The notes beneath the pieces are model-generated. The model had not been told where the DNA came from. It did not search any database and saw nothing but the letters and a program-made list of their open reading frames with translations. Positions 35,572-43,338 of a DNA stretch of 64,000 bases are shown here, piece by piece (position 1 is the first letter of the stretch; each line of letters begins with the position of its first letter). The position numbers and the translations under genes were made by a program. Source of the DNA: Polyangium jinanense (lineage in GTDB: Bacteria > Myxococcota > Polyangia > Polyangiales > Polyangiaceae); NCBI RefSeq assembly GCF_028435365.1, contig NZ_JAGTJJ010000001.1, positions 868,001 through 932,000 of the forward strand, given 5' to 3'.

Positions 35572-35654
35572 GGAGTCCGAGCGAGGCGTACACTGTACGT
35601 CGAGCGAGGCCGACCGACGCATCGAGTCCCGCAGCAGCCTGTGGAACACCCTCT
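35531..35654. repeat. Inverted-repeat bounded element (copy B)
   Basis: Exact 18-bp terminal inverted repeats, agagggtgttccacaggc (35532-35549) and gcctgtggaacaccctct (35637-35654), enclose 87 bases that contain the palindrome cgtaca-c-tgtacg (35586-35598). It lies between the convergent Rpn remnant and SUMF1 gene. The same 18-mer occurs at 14852-14869. It looks like a small MITE- or REPIN-like repeat; mobility is inferred only. Confidence 0.75.
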
Positions 35655-35671
35655 GACGCCCGTCCGCCCCT

Positions 35672-36703
35672 TCAGGTCCCCTCTGCCTCCTTGCAGCAGC
35701 GGAACCCTTCCTCGTAGCCGTAATCGTCTTCCTTGTGGAACCCCACCGTCGGCCGGCAGCGGCCGCGCACCGGGCCCCACCAGCCGCCTTTCAGGCCGCT
35801 CCGGTTCGGGTATTTCTGCTTCGGCCGCACCACCCATTCGTTGATGTTGCCGTTCAGGTCATACACCCCGAACGGCGACACGCAGCGCGGCATCGAGCCC
35901 GTCGGCAAGCGCTGATCGAGCTTCTCGAGCTCCGCTTTGCACTCGGGGCGCTTCATGCATCGCTCGTACTTGAACAGCTTCTTTTCGCGTTTTCGATAGG
36001 CCTTGTCGATGTTGCACGCCGTGGGGTCGCGCTCGTAGCCGTACGTGTACGGCAGCATCGCCTCGCCCTCGCACGCGAAATTGAACTCGGCCTCCGTGCA
36101 GAGCCGTTTTCCCTTCGCTTCGCAAAGCTTCTGCGCGTCGCCCCATGAGACCAGGAGCGCCGGCAGCTCGCCTTTCTGGTTCGGCCATTCATAGCGGTCC
36201 ATGCAGTACCGCATCGGCGTGCGTTTCTTCGAGAGGCACACCGATGGCTCCTCGTACCGCATGCACCGCTCGCTCACCGTGCTCGGCCCGGAGCCCTCGC
36301 CCCCCTCAGACGCCTTTTTCTTCTTGGCCTGGTCCTTCTCGAATTCGTCGTGGTGCTCCACGCACCGCTGCTGCACGAGCGGACAATACTCGCCCGCGAC
36401 CAGCACCATATCGGACGGACACCCCTCGCTCGTCCCAGGGAGCGCCGCATTCGCGTCCGTCGCCGCGTCCGCATCCGCCGCCGCATCCGCGTCGGCTTCC
36501 GCATCCAGCGCCGCATCGGCGAGCGCTGCGTCGAGCTCCGCGCGTGCCTCCGCAGCTTCGATCGCGGCATCGGCAGCCGCGTCGGGCGCGGGCGGCGTGG
36601 AGCCACCGCCCGAGCATGCGGGCGCCGTCGCCGAAGTGGCGAGCGCGACGCAAAACAGAAGGCCGAGGCCCAGCCTCGACGGGTTCGAAAAACGCTCGCT
36701 CAT
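35672..36703 (-). CDS. SUMF1/FGE-fold lipoprotein, paralogue
   Basis: 343 residues from the ATG at 36703. The signal peptide has a lipobox (TAPAC), then comes an Ala/Asp-rich low-complexity stretch of about 60 residues with many DAAADA-like repeats. The SUMF1-like domain shows MRYCMDRYEWPN, KGKRLCTEAEF, LPYTYGYERDPTACNI, SPFGVYDLNGNINEWV and GFRCC. It is clearly related to the protein at 20355-21395. The start codon overlaps the stop of the upstream M28 peptidase gene (ATGA), so both are made together and exported to the same compartment. Catalytic activity is not assured for this group. Confidence 0.85.
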   Translation of the reverse strand: MSERFSNPSRLGLGLLFCVALATSATAPACSGGGSTPPAPDAAADAAIEAAEARAELDAALADAALDAEADADAAADADAATDANAALPGTSEGCPSDMVLVAGEYCPLVQQRCVEHHDEFEKDQAKKKKASEGGEGSGPSTVSERCMRYEEPSVCLSKKRTPMRYCMDRYEWPNQKGELPALLVSWGDAQKLCEAKGKRLCTEAEFNFACEGEAMLPYTYGYERDPTACNIDKAYRKREKKLFKYERCMKRPECKAELEKLDQRLPTGSMPRCVSPFGVYDLNGNINEWVVRPKQKYPNRSGLKGGWWGPVRGRCRPTVGFHKEDDYGYEEGFRCCKEAEGT

Positions 36704-38601
36704 CGGCCCGGGGCGGGGATGATCTTCAGGGCCACACGCTTGCCGTCGCGCTCGACCTCGACCGTGATCTCGCGCCCCGGCTCCAGATCGCCGAGCGCGA
36801 ACACGTAGTCGTGCACGTTCGTGATCTCGTGCTTGTCGAGCTTCACGATGATGTCCCCCGCTTGCAGGCCCGCGCGCGCCGCGGGTGCGTCCGGACGCAC
36901 CCCCGTGAGCTTCACGCCCTTGCCCTGCCACGCGTAGTCCGGGATCGACCCGAGCGACGCCCGGAACCCTCGCCCGCCGCCTCCGCCGCCCTTGTGTGGA
37001 TCCTGCGCCGCCGGCGCCTCGACAAACGCGAGCCGCTCCGGCCGCTCCGCGACCGCTTGCGTGAGGCGCGCGGCGAGCGTCGCGATGAGGTCGATGCCGC
37101 CCACGTCGACCTTGTCGGCCGTGTCACTCGGCTTGTGGTAGTCGTCGTGCACGCCCGTGAACAGGAACGCCACGGGCACGCGCGCCGCGGTGAACGAGGC
37201 GTGATCACTCGCGCCGAAGCCCTCGGCGCCGAGCTTCAGCGTGAGCGAGATCCCCGCGTTCGCCGCGTTCACGAGCTCCGGCCACGCCGCCGCCGTTCCC
37301 GTGCCGTCGACGACCAGCGTCCGGTCACGCATGCGGCCGACCATGTCCGCATTGATCATCGCCGTCACCGAGCCGATCGGCACGGGCGGGTGCTCCACCC
37401 AGTGCCGTGATCCCAGCGTACCGAGCTCCTCGGCTCCGAACGCGATGAACACGATGTTCCGCGCGGGCTTCTCGGTGAGCTTCGAGAAACGCCGTGCCAC
37501 GTCGAGCAGCAGCGCCGTCCCCGAGGCGTTGTCGTCCGCGCCGTGATGGATCTCGCGCGCGCCCGGCGCGCGCGAGTGCGACGTGCCGCCCTTGCCGAGG
37601 TGATCATAGTGCGCCCCGATCACCACGTACTCCTCGGCCGTCTTCGAGCCCGCGCGCGCAGGCAGCCGCGCGACCACGTTCCACGCGTCCGCGAACGTCG
37701 GCTCGAGCCGCGTCGCCACCGTGAGCTCCGTGCCCGTGAGCGCCTTCGGCTTCACGGCGGCCTTCGGCGAGCTCACCGCCGCGTCGTCCCACTTGATCTC
37801 CGGGAACAGCACCTTCGCCGCGCTCCGCTTGAGCACCACGGCCGGGATGCCCATCCCGCTCGCGTTCTCCGGCGCGGCCGGGAGCTCCTCGCCCGCGGCC
37901 ACCACGATCGCTGCCACGGCCTTGTGCTCGCGGGCCGTGCGCAGCTTGTACCGCACGCTCTTGAAGTCGCGCAGCGCCTCGGCGTTCTTGCCACCGGACT
38001 CGGGCTTTGGCGCGCCGTCCACGATCAGCGCCACCTTCCCGGCGATCTCCTTGCCGGCGTAGTCGTCCCACGACGCCGCGGGTGCCGTCACGCCGTGCCC
38101 GACGAACACGACCTCGCCCTTCGCCTCGCCCGTCTGCGCGCCTTCCGCCGTGATCACGTCGGCCGGCGCCGGCGTCTTCGCCGCCTTCTGACCCTTCTTC
38201 GCGAGCGAGACCATCGGCGCCTCGACCTTCGCGCCGACACGCGCGGAAAACTTCTGCTTGAAGTTCTTGCCGTTCCCCTCCGCATCGCCGAACGGCTCGA
38301 GCCCGAGCTCGCGGAAGCGCTTCTCCACGTGCTCGGCCGCTTGCTGCGCGCCCGCATCACCCGTGCCGCGACCTGCGAGCTCGTCCGACGCGAGCCGCTT
38401 CACGTCCTCGCCGATCCGCTGCGGATCGCCCTTCTCGATCGGGTTTTCCGCCTTCGGCGCCGGCGCTGCGGAGGAGAGCTCCGGCGGCGCGGGCGGCGGC
38501 GGGGTGACGGGCTCGGCCGCGGGACCACAGGCGGCGAGCAGGGCGAGGATGGACGCGTGGATCGCGAGGCGCCCACGAAGGCGCAGGAGGGTCGGCTTCA
38601 C
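36700..38601 (-). CDS. Secreted M28-family zinc metallopeptidase with PA and PDZ domains
   Basis: About 633 residues from GTG 38601 (MKPTLL...), preferred because gagg lies 10 bases upstream and a compact signal with lipobox (LLAAC) follows; GTG 38619 is the alternative. Order: a Pro-rich linker, a protease-associated domain (VVFVGHGVTAPAASWDDYAG), and an M28 catalytic domain. The expected zinc ligands are seen in GAHYDHLG, HGADDNASG, FGAEELG, NADMVGR and HKPSDTAD. A C-terminal PDZ domain follows (PDAPAARAGLQAGDIIVKLD). Probably an extracytoplasmic aminopeptidase. It is the first gene of a coupled pair with the SUMF1 lipoprotein. Confidence 0.9.
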   Translation of the reverse strand: MKPTLLRLRGRLAIHASILALLAACGPAAEPVTPPPPAPPELSSAAPAPKAENPIEKGDPQRIGEDVKRLASDELAGRGTGDAGAQQAAEHVEKRFRELGLEPFGDAEGNGKNFKQKFSARVGAKVEAPMVSLAKKGQKAAKTPAPADVITAEGAQTGEAKGEVVFVGHGVTAPAASWDDYAGKEIAGKVALIVDGAPKPESGGKNAEALRDFKSVRYKLRTAREHKAVAAIVVAAGEELPAAPENASGMGIPAVVLKRSAAKVLFPEIKWDDAAVSSPKAAVKPKALTGTELTVATRLEPTFADAWNVVARLPARAGSKTAEEYVVIGAHYDHLGKGGTSHSRAPGAREIHHGADDNASGTALLLDVARRFSKLTEKPARNIVFIAFGAEELGTLGSRHWVEHPPVPIGSVTAMINADMVGRMRDRTLVVDGTGTAAAWPELVNAANAGISLTLKLGAEGFGASDHASFTAARVPVAFLFTGVHDDYHKPSDTADKVDVGGIDLIATLAARLTQAVAERPERLAFVEAPAAQDPHKGGGGGGRGFRASLGSIPDYAWQGKGVKLTGVRPDAPAARAGLQAGDIIVKLDKHEITNVHDYVFALGDLEPGREITVEVERDGKRVALKIIPAPGR

Positions 38602-38635
38602 GGCCAACGCCTCTACCACGAAGTCGGGCTTGCGA

Positions 38636-39049
38636 TCACCAGGGCGATGCCTTCTGGGCCGTACGTACGAGCTCGACGGCGCGGCGGCCGATGTACTCCT
38701 CCACGTCGGCCGGGGCGATGTGCCGGTCCTTGGCGAAGTCGAACTCGCGCGGCTTGCCGTCGCCGAACGTCACGCGCACGACGGCCGCGTCTCGGGCGAG
38801 CTCCACGCGCAGGCTGAAATCGCCGAGCTTCAGCTTGAAGTCGTCCGCCTGCTCGCTGAACGCGGGCGACTGCCCCTTGTCGCGCAGCCGGTCGCTGGTG
38901 AAGCGCAGCGCCTCGGCGCCCAGCGAGAGCGCGGCCTCGGCCGTGTGGAGCGCCTCTTGGACGCGCTTTCGATGCCGTTCCTGCTCCTCGGCGTCGCGCT
39001 CCGCCTTGGTCTTCGCTGCCTCGATGAGCTCGTCTCGCCAGCTTGCCAC
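38636..39049 (-). CDS. Small soluble protein, unknown
   Basis: 137 residues. The first half is a charged helix or coiled coil (AAKTKAERDAEEQERHRKR). The second half is beta-rich with AFSEQADDFKLKLGDFSLRVE and VRVTFGDGKPREFDF. No signal peptide or known motif. It sits 34 bases upstream of the M28 peptidase start on the same strand and may share its transcript, with mscS a further 60 bases upstream. Function unknown. Confidence 0.65.
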   Translation of the reverse strand: MASWRDELIEAAKTKAERDAEEQERHRKRVQEALHTAEAALSLGAEALRFTSDRLRDKGQSPAFSEQADDFKLKLGDFSLRVELARDAAVVRVTFGDGKPREFDFAKDRHIAPADVEEYIGRRAVELVRTAQKASPW

Positions 39050-39109
39050 GGGGCCTCCTCGTCTCGGACTTTTGTCACGTATCCTTCAGAACGGTCCCGC
39101 TGTAAAGCC

Positions 39110-40303
39110 TCACCGCTCGGACCTCTTTTCGGCCGGCCCCGGCTGCGGAGGGGACGGATAAGACGCCACGTGGATCGTCTGCGTCGGAAACGCGAACGCC
39201 GAGCCGTTTTTCTCGACGATTTCCATCAGCCCGAACAGGATCTCCTCCCGCCACGTGAGGAACTCGGTCCACTCGCACGAGTCGAGCCACACCATCACCT
39301 CGATCGTGAGCGCCGAGTCGCCGAAGCCGATGAAGTTCACGTTCACCGCGTCGGGGTAAATGCCCGGCCGCTCGGCGAGATAGCTGCGCATCTCCTCCAC
39401 GATCCGCCGCACCACGGCGGGGCTCGTCGAATACACGAGGCCGATCTTCGCGTGTAGCCGCAGCCGGTCGCGGGCGCTGTAGTTCTCGATCCGCATGTCC
39501 GACAGCCGCCCGTTCGGCATCGTCACGAGTGTCCGGTCGAGCGTCCGGATCCGCGTCGAACGCAGGCCGATCTGCTCCACGGTCCCCACGAGCTCGTCGA
39601 CCCTCACGCAATCGCCGATGTGCAGCGGCCGGTCCACGCCGATCGTGAACGAGCCAAACAGGTTCTCGAGCGTCTTCTGGCTCGCGAGCGCGACCGCGAT
39701 GCCGCCGATCCCGAGGCCGGCGATGATCCCCGTCACGTTGAGCCCGAGCTGCCCGAGCACCAAGATGAACCCGAAGATCACGAGCAGCACCTTCGCGGCC
39801 TTCGTGGAGATCGCCACGAGCGAGAGCGCGCCGCCACGATCCTTCGTGTCGCCCGCCTTCGCGATGCGCGCCCCCACGTGGTGCGCGAGCACGTCGAGCA
39901 GGCCGAACAGGCCCCAGAGCAGGCTCGCGACGAGCAGCGCGTCGACGCCCCGGCCCACCACATCGCTTGCCGCGCGGCGCAGCGCGATCGCGGGCTCCAC
40001 GGACCAGAACGCCGTCGTCCCGAGGAAAAGCGTCGCGGGTCCGCGCAGCGCGACGAGCAGCTCGTCGTCCCAGGTCGTCGCCGTGCGCCGGGCGATCGGC
40101 GAGGTGAGGCGCACGAAAATCGCGGACAGGAGGGCGCCCGTGAGCATCGACAGCACGAACGCGAGCGGCAACGCGACCCACTGCCACACGGTCACGCCGT
40201 AGACCGACTTCGTGTAAGACCAGGCCGGCAGGTTGCGGATCACCCATCCCGGCGTCACGCCGGGCTGCGCGGCGAACAGGGCGATCGGCGGTTCGTCCAG
40301 CAT
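39110..40303 (-). CDS. MscS-family mechanosensitive channel
   Basis: 397 residues from the ATG at 40303; the open frame extends further upstream but that part is antisense to the hydrolase. Four to five membrane segments lie in the first 200 residues. The last holds the pore-lining MscS pattern with small residues (GIIAGLGIGGIAVALASQKTLENLFG), followed by the beta-domain sequence HIGDCVRVDELVGTVEQIG and TLVTMPNGRLSDMRIEN. MscS channels release solutes on hypo-osmotic shock. It is divergent from the hydrolase at 40350, with 46 bases between starts. Confidence 0.9.
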   Translation of the reverse strand: MLDEPPIALFAAQPGVTPGWVIRNLPAWSYTKSVYGVTVWQWVALPLAFVLSMLTGALLSAIFVRLTSPIARRTATTWDDELLVALRGPATLFLGTTAFWSVEPAIALRRAASDVVGRGVDALLVASLLWGLFGLLDVLAHHVGARIAKAGDTKDRGGALSLVAISTKAAKVLLVIFGFILVLGQLGLNVTGIIAGLGIGGIAVALASQKTLENLFGSFTIGVDRPLHIGDCVRVDELVGTVEQIGLRSTRIRTLDRTLVTMPNGRLSDMRIENYSARDRLRLHAKIGLVYSTSPAVVRRIVEEMRSYLAERPGIYPDAVNVNFIGFGDSALTIEVMVWLDSCEWTEFLTWREEILFGLMEIVEKNGSAFAFPTQTIHVASYPSPPQPGPAEKRSER

Positions 40304-40349
40304 GGCGCGCACTGTAGCGAAGGATTCGGGGCGTGGTAGCCTCGTCCCC

Positions 40350-41270
40350 ATGATCGCAATCGGGCCCGTCTCCGCCCGGACCGACGACGGCTGGCACCTG
40401 CGCGGCGAGGTGCTCGCCGAAGGCCGTCGGCCCGCGGTGGCGTTGCTCCTGCACGCGATGATGGCGAGCCGAAGGAGCATGGACAAACCCCGCGGCGCAG
40501 GCCTCGCCACGACGCTCGCCGCGGCCGGGCTCTCGGTCGTCTCCATGGACTTGCGCGGCCACGGCGAGAGCGGCCCCTCCGCGCGAGAGGGCGCAAGGTA
40601 CACGTACGATGATTGCGTGCTCTTCGACGTCCCCGCGCTCGTCGGGCTCACGCGCTCCCTGTTCCCGGGCAAACGCGTGATCGTCGTGGGACACAGCCTC
40701 GGCGCGCACGCCGCGCTCGCTGCGGCCGGTGTTTTTCCGGACAAGGCGGCCGACGCCGTCGCCTCGATCGCCGGCAACTTCTGGTTCCCTTCGGACGAAC
40801 CGAGCCTCGCGCGGCGCGCCGCGAAGGCGGCCGTCCTCCGGACGTGGCTCGCCGCGGCCGAGACGGTCGGTCATTTCGACCCCAAACCATTCCGCATCGG
40901 CTCGGATGCCGTCGCGTTGCCGTACATCCGCCAGTTCTGGAAGGTCTGGTCCTCCGATCGGTGGGGCAGCATCGACGAGCGGTACGATTATGCTGAGGCG
41001 CTCTCTCGCGTCACCTGCCCGGTCCTCGCCGTGGCAAGCGAGGGCGACAAACTGCTCGCGCACCCCGAATCCGTGACGCGTTTCTTCGCGCGCATCGGGA
41101 GCGCGCAGAAGAAGCTGCGGATCGTGACGAACGCCGAGCACGAAGGCCGGGCGCCCGACCACATGGGGCTCGTCACCGATCCGCGGTCACGACCCATCTG
41201 GGAAGAAATCGCCGCGTGGGCCTCGGCGCTCGCTGAAAAGGTTTGGGGGGACGTGGCAGCGTCGCGCTAG
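40350..41270 (+). CDS. Alpha/beta hydrolase
   Basis: 306 residues from ATG 40350. Motifs: SMDLRGHGESG after the third strand, the nucleophile elbow VVGHSLGAH, a likely acid in ASEGDKLLAHP, and a late His in NAEHEGRAPDH. No signal peptide. This resembles serine aminopeptidase/lysophospholipase-type hydrolases of unknown substrate. Its stop codon lies inside the left arm of a strong terminator hairpin, so coding sequence and terminator overlap. Confidence 0.85.
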   Translation: MIAIGPVSARTDDGWHLRGEVLAEGRRPAVALLLHAMMASRRSMDKPRGAGLATTLAAAGLSVVSMDLRGHGESGPSAREGARYTYDDCVLFDVPALVGLTRSLFPGKRVIVVGHSLGAHAALAAAGVFPDKAADAVASIAGNFWFPSDEPSLARRAAKAAVLRTWLAAAETVGHFDPKPFRIGSDAVALPYIRQFWKVWSSDRWGSIDERYDYAEALSRVTCPVLAVASEGDKLLAHPESVTRFFARIGSAQKKLRIVTNAEHEGRAPDHMGLVTDPRSRPIWEEIAAWASALAEKVWGDVAASR

Positions 41271-41313
41271 GACATCGATCGGTTTGCAACCGCTCGATGT
41301 CCTAGCTCTTTTG
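41266..41313 (+). terminator. Intrinsic terminator containing the hydrolase stop codon
   Basis: The 13-bp perfect stem gctaggacatcga (41266-41278) and tcgatgtcctagc (41294-41306) is followed by tcttttg. The TAG stop codon of the hydrolase (41268-41270) is part of the left arm. The loop can itself form a small cggttt/aaccg pair. Confidence 0.88.
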
Positions 41314-41317
41314 TCCC

Positions 41318-41426
41318 GAGGGGGACGCCTCGCGTCCCCCTCTCGACCGGGCAAAGCCCGGACGATTCACCCCCCGAGGGAAGATCGCTTCGCGATCTTC
41401 CGAGCATCCAACCGGTCGATGCTCTA
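41318..41426. repeat. Run of four further hairpins between convergent genes
   Basis: Four inverted repeats in a row. gagggggacgc/gcgtccccctc (41318-41342, 11-bp arms, 3-base loop); ccgggc/gcccgg (41347-41361); ggaagatcgc/gcgatcttcc (41379-41401, 10-bp arms); gagcatc/gatgctc (41402-41424). The last abuts the stop codon of the minus-strand nucleoside hydrolase and probably serves as part of its terminator. No gene lies in this stretch. Confidence 0.85.
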
Positions 41427-42425
41427 GCCCTGCCGCGGCAGCGTCGCCGACGAGAAGAGCCCCTCGAACGTCGTGGCGTTCGCCGACGTGCAGACGACGA
41501 CCTCGGGGAACGCAGGATCGGCCGTGGGTGTGAGGGCGCCGGTCGTGTTGTCTTCTTCGTCGAAACCGGTCGAGACCTCGAGGCGGAAGGGGGCTGTCGT
41601 CACGAGGTCCTTCGCGCTCTGCGTGCGCAGGACGGCGGCCGCGAGCGGGTCGAAGAAATTGGTCTCCCCGGCCTGGAGCTGGAGGAGCGTGTAGACGAAC
41701 CCCGCGTACACGTCACTTCCGGCAGCACTTCCATACGCGTTGACGTACGCCGTGGTGACCGGCACGTGGTTCGTCGCGTCGAGCGGCACGAGGACGATAC
41801 GAAGGCCCGCGCGAAGGGCGATCTCCGCGGCCTTCGCGTCGACGAAGACGTTCCACTCGGCCTTCGTGTTGTCGTAATACCCCCAGGTGGCATCGCCCGG
41901 GTCGTACACGTTCCCCGGGACGCCCACCGCGCCGGCCATGGCGTAGATGGTGCCGATCCCGGCCTGAAATTCAGGAAGCGGCCGCTCCGCGAGCAGCGTG
42001 GCGAGGTTCGTGAAGCCGCCGATGCAAAGCATGTCGACGGGTTTGCCCCGGGCCGCGGCCGCGGCGAACGTCTGGTACAGGAAATCCACGGCGCTCGTCG
42101 TGGAGATCGTGGAGGTCCCGGTTCGTCCGGGCGGGGGCGGGATCGAGACGCCCCAAAACGAATCGATCGTGGCCCGGAACGAGGCCGGAAACACATTGCT
42201 GTAGAGCAGCGGCTTCTGGGCGCCGGGATAAACGTTCGCCGATTGTCCCCCGAAGACCAGGAGACGCTGCATGTTCGTCATCCCCGGCGTCAGGTGGGCC
42301 TCGCCCACGCCCGTGACGGTGACGCCCAGGATCTCGATCTCGGGGCATTTCATGAGGAAGAGCAGCGCGAGCCAGTCGTCCCAGCCGGCGTCGGTGTCGA
42401 TCACGATCTGTCGAAGCACGTTCAA
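41424..42425 (-). CDS. Inosine/uridine-preferring nucleoside hydrolase family protein
   Basis: 333 residues. The calcium-binding N-terminal signature is VIDTDAGWDDWLALL (D10, D12, D16, D17), close to the family DTDPGxDD, and a second family block is DMLCIGGFTNLATLL. Nucleoside hydrolases cleave the N-glycosidic bond of ribonucleosides to ribose and free base. The C-terminal Asp that completes the metal site in the family probably corresponds to the Asp in FFDPLAAAV. No signal peptide. Transcribed alone towards the hairpin cluster. Confidence 0.87.
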   Translation of the reverse strand: MNVLRQIVIDTDAGWDDWLALLFLMKCPEIEILGVTVTGVGEAHLTPGMTNMQRLLVFGGQSANVYPGAQKPLLYSNVFPASFRATIDSFWGVSIPPPPGRTGTSTISTTSAVDFLYQTFAAAAARGKPVDMLCIGGFTNLATLLAERPLPEFQAGIGTIYAMAGAVGVPGNVYDPGDATWGYYDNTKAEWNVFVDAKAAEIALRAGLRIVLVPLDATNHVPVTTAYVNAYGSAAGSDVYAGFVYTLLQLQAGETNFFDPLAAAVLRTQSAKDLVTTAPFRLEVSTGFDEEDNTTGALTPTADPAFPEVVVCTSANATTFEGLFSSATLPRQG

Positions 42426-42475
42426 GAGGTCCTCCTCGCGTCTCCGTGCTCAGCGTGGGCTGCCGGCCGGCGCTT

Positions 42476-43192
42476 TCAATCGATCTGCAAATGCCAGTGC
42501 GGCGGGGCCGACTCTTCGAGCAGCGTCACGCCCTTCGCCTCGTTCACGGCCGCGACGAATGCCTTCTTGTCGGCGGACGACATGTCGCGGTTTCGCACGT
42601 CCACGGCACCAGCGCGCAGATGCGCCGAAATGTACACGCCCCGGGCGATCTGCGATTTGAGCACCTCGTGCATCGCGGCGACGACGTCGTCCGGCTCCTT
42701 GCGCGCCGCCCGCGCTCGCTCGTACGCCTGCTTGATCTCCCGCGCAGCTTCCTTGTTCCGGTAGAGCTGCATCGGATCGCCGCCGAGGCGCAGCATCTTG
42801 TACATCGCCTTGGCCTGCCGCGCCGCGTCCCGCGTCCCGCTCGTGACCGTGACGTGTTTTCCCGTCCGCTTGAAGTACGCCTCGTCGATCGCGTCCACCT
42901 TGTCCGCGACCGGATCCGGCAACGTTACGTCCGTAAGCGCACTCCACGCCGGAGGTTTTCCCCGTGGTGTCGACTTTTCGAGGCGCGGCGGCGATAGAGG
43001 CGGGCGGGCGGCTTCCTCCGGCGACAGGGGGGGCAGATCGTCGCAGTCGAGGGCCAGCGCGGCGCGCGGCTCGGCCGTGGGGATCGGCGGCAGGAGGAAA
43101 GACGCGTCGAGCTCCGCGACCTCGCGCGAGCAGCCAGCACCGAGGGCAAGCGTGCAGGCGAGGGCGACCTTTCGAGCGAGCGAGCTCCGCAT
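42476..43192 (-). CDS. Secreted M15/VanY-like peptidase (D-Ala-D-Ala carboxypeptidase type) lipoprotein
   Basis: 238 residues. The signal peptide ends in a lipobox (LGAGC), then a Pro-rich linker. The C-terminal domain carries the M15 pattern: TSGTRDAARQAKAMYKML, then SAHLRAGAVDV with the His and Asp spaced as in the SxHxxGxAxD motif, and a final HWHLQ. These are the expected zinc ligands of peptidoglycan carboxypeptidases. A role in cell-wall trimming or attack on other bacteria is plausible for a predator; this is inference. It lies 50 bases upstream of the nucleoside hydrolase gene on the same strand. Confidence 0.78.
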   Translation of the reverse strand: MRSSLARKVALACTLALGAGCSREVAELDASFLLPPIPTAEPRAALALDCDDLPPLSPEEAARPPLSPPRLEKSTPRGKPPAWSALTDVTLPDPVADKVDAIDEAYFKRTGKHVTVTSGTRDAARQAKAMYKMLRLGGDPMQLYRNKEAAREIKQAYERARAARKEPDDVVAAMHEVLKSQIARGVYISAHLRAGAVDVRNRDMSSADKKAFVAAVNEAKGVTLLEESAPPHWHLQID

Positions 43193-43338
43193 GACGGCGC
43201 CCGCGATGCTCGCATCGACGGGCCGGGCGCGCCAAAAAAGCGACGTCTTTTCGCTGCGCTGTGGGGTATTCTCGGCGAAATTTACTGGAGTTCGGGCGGA
43301 CCGGTCTACACTACCGGGCTTGCCCAGGAGACGACTTC

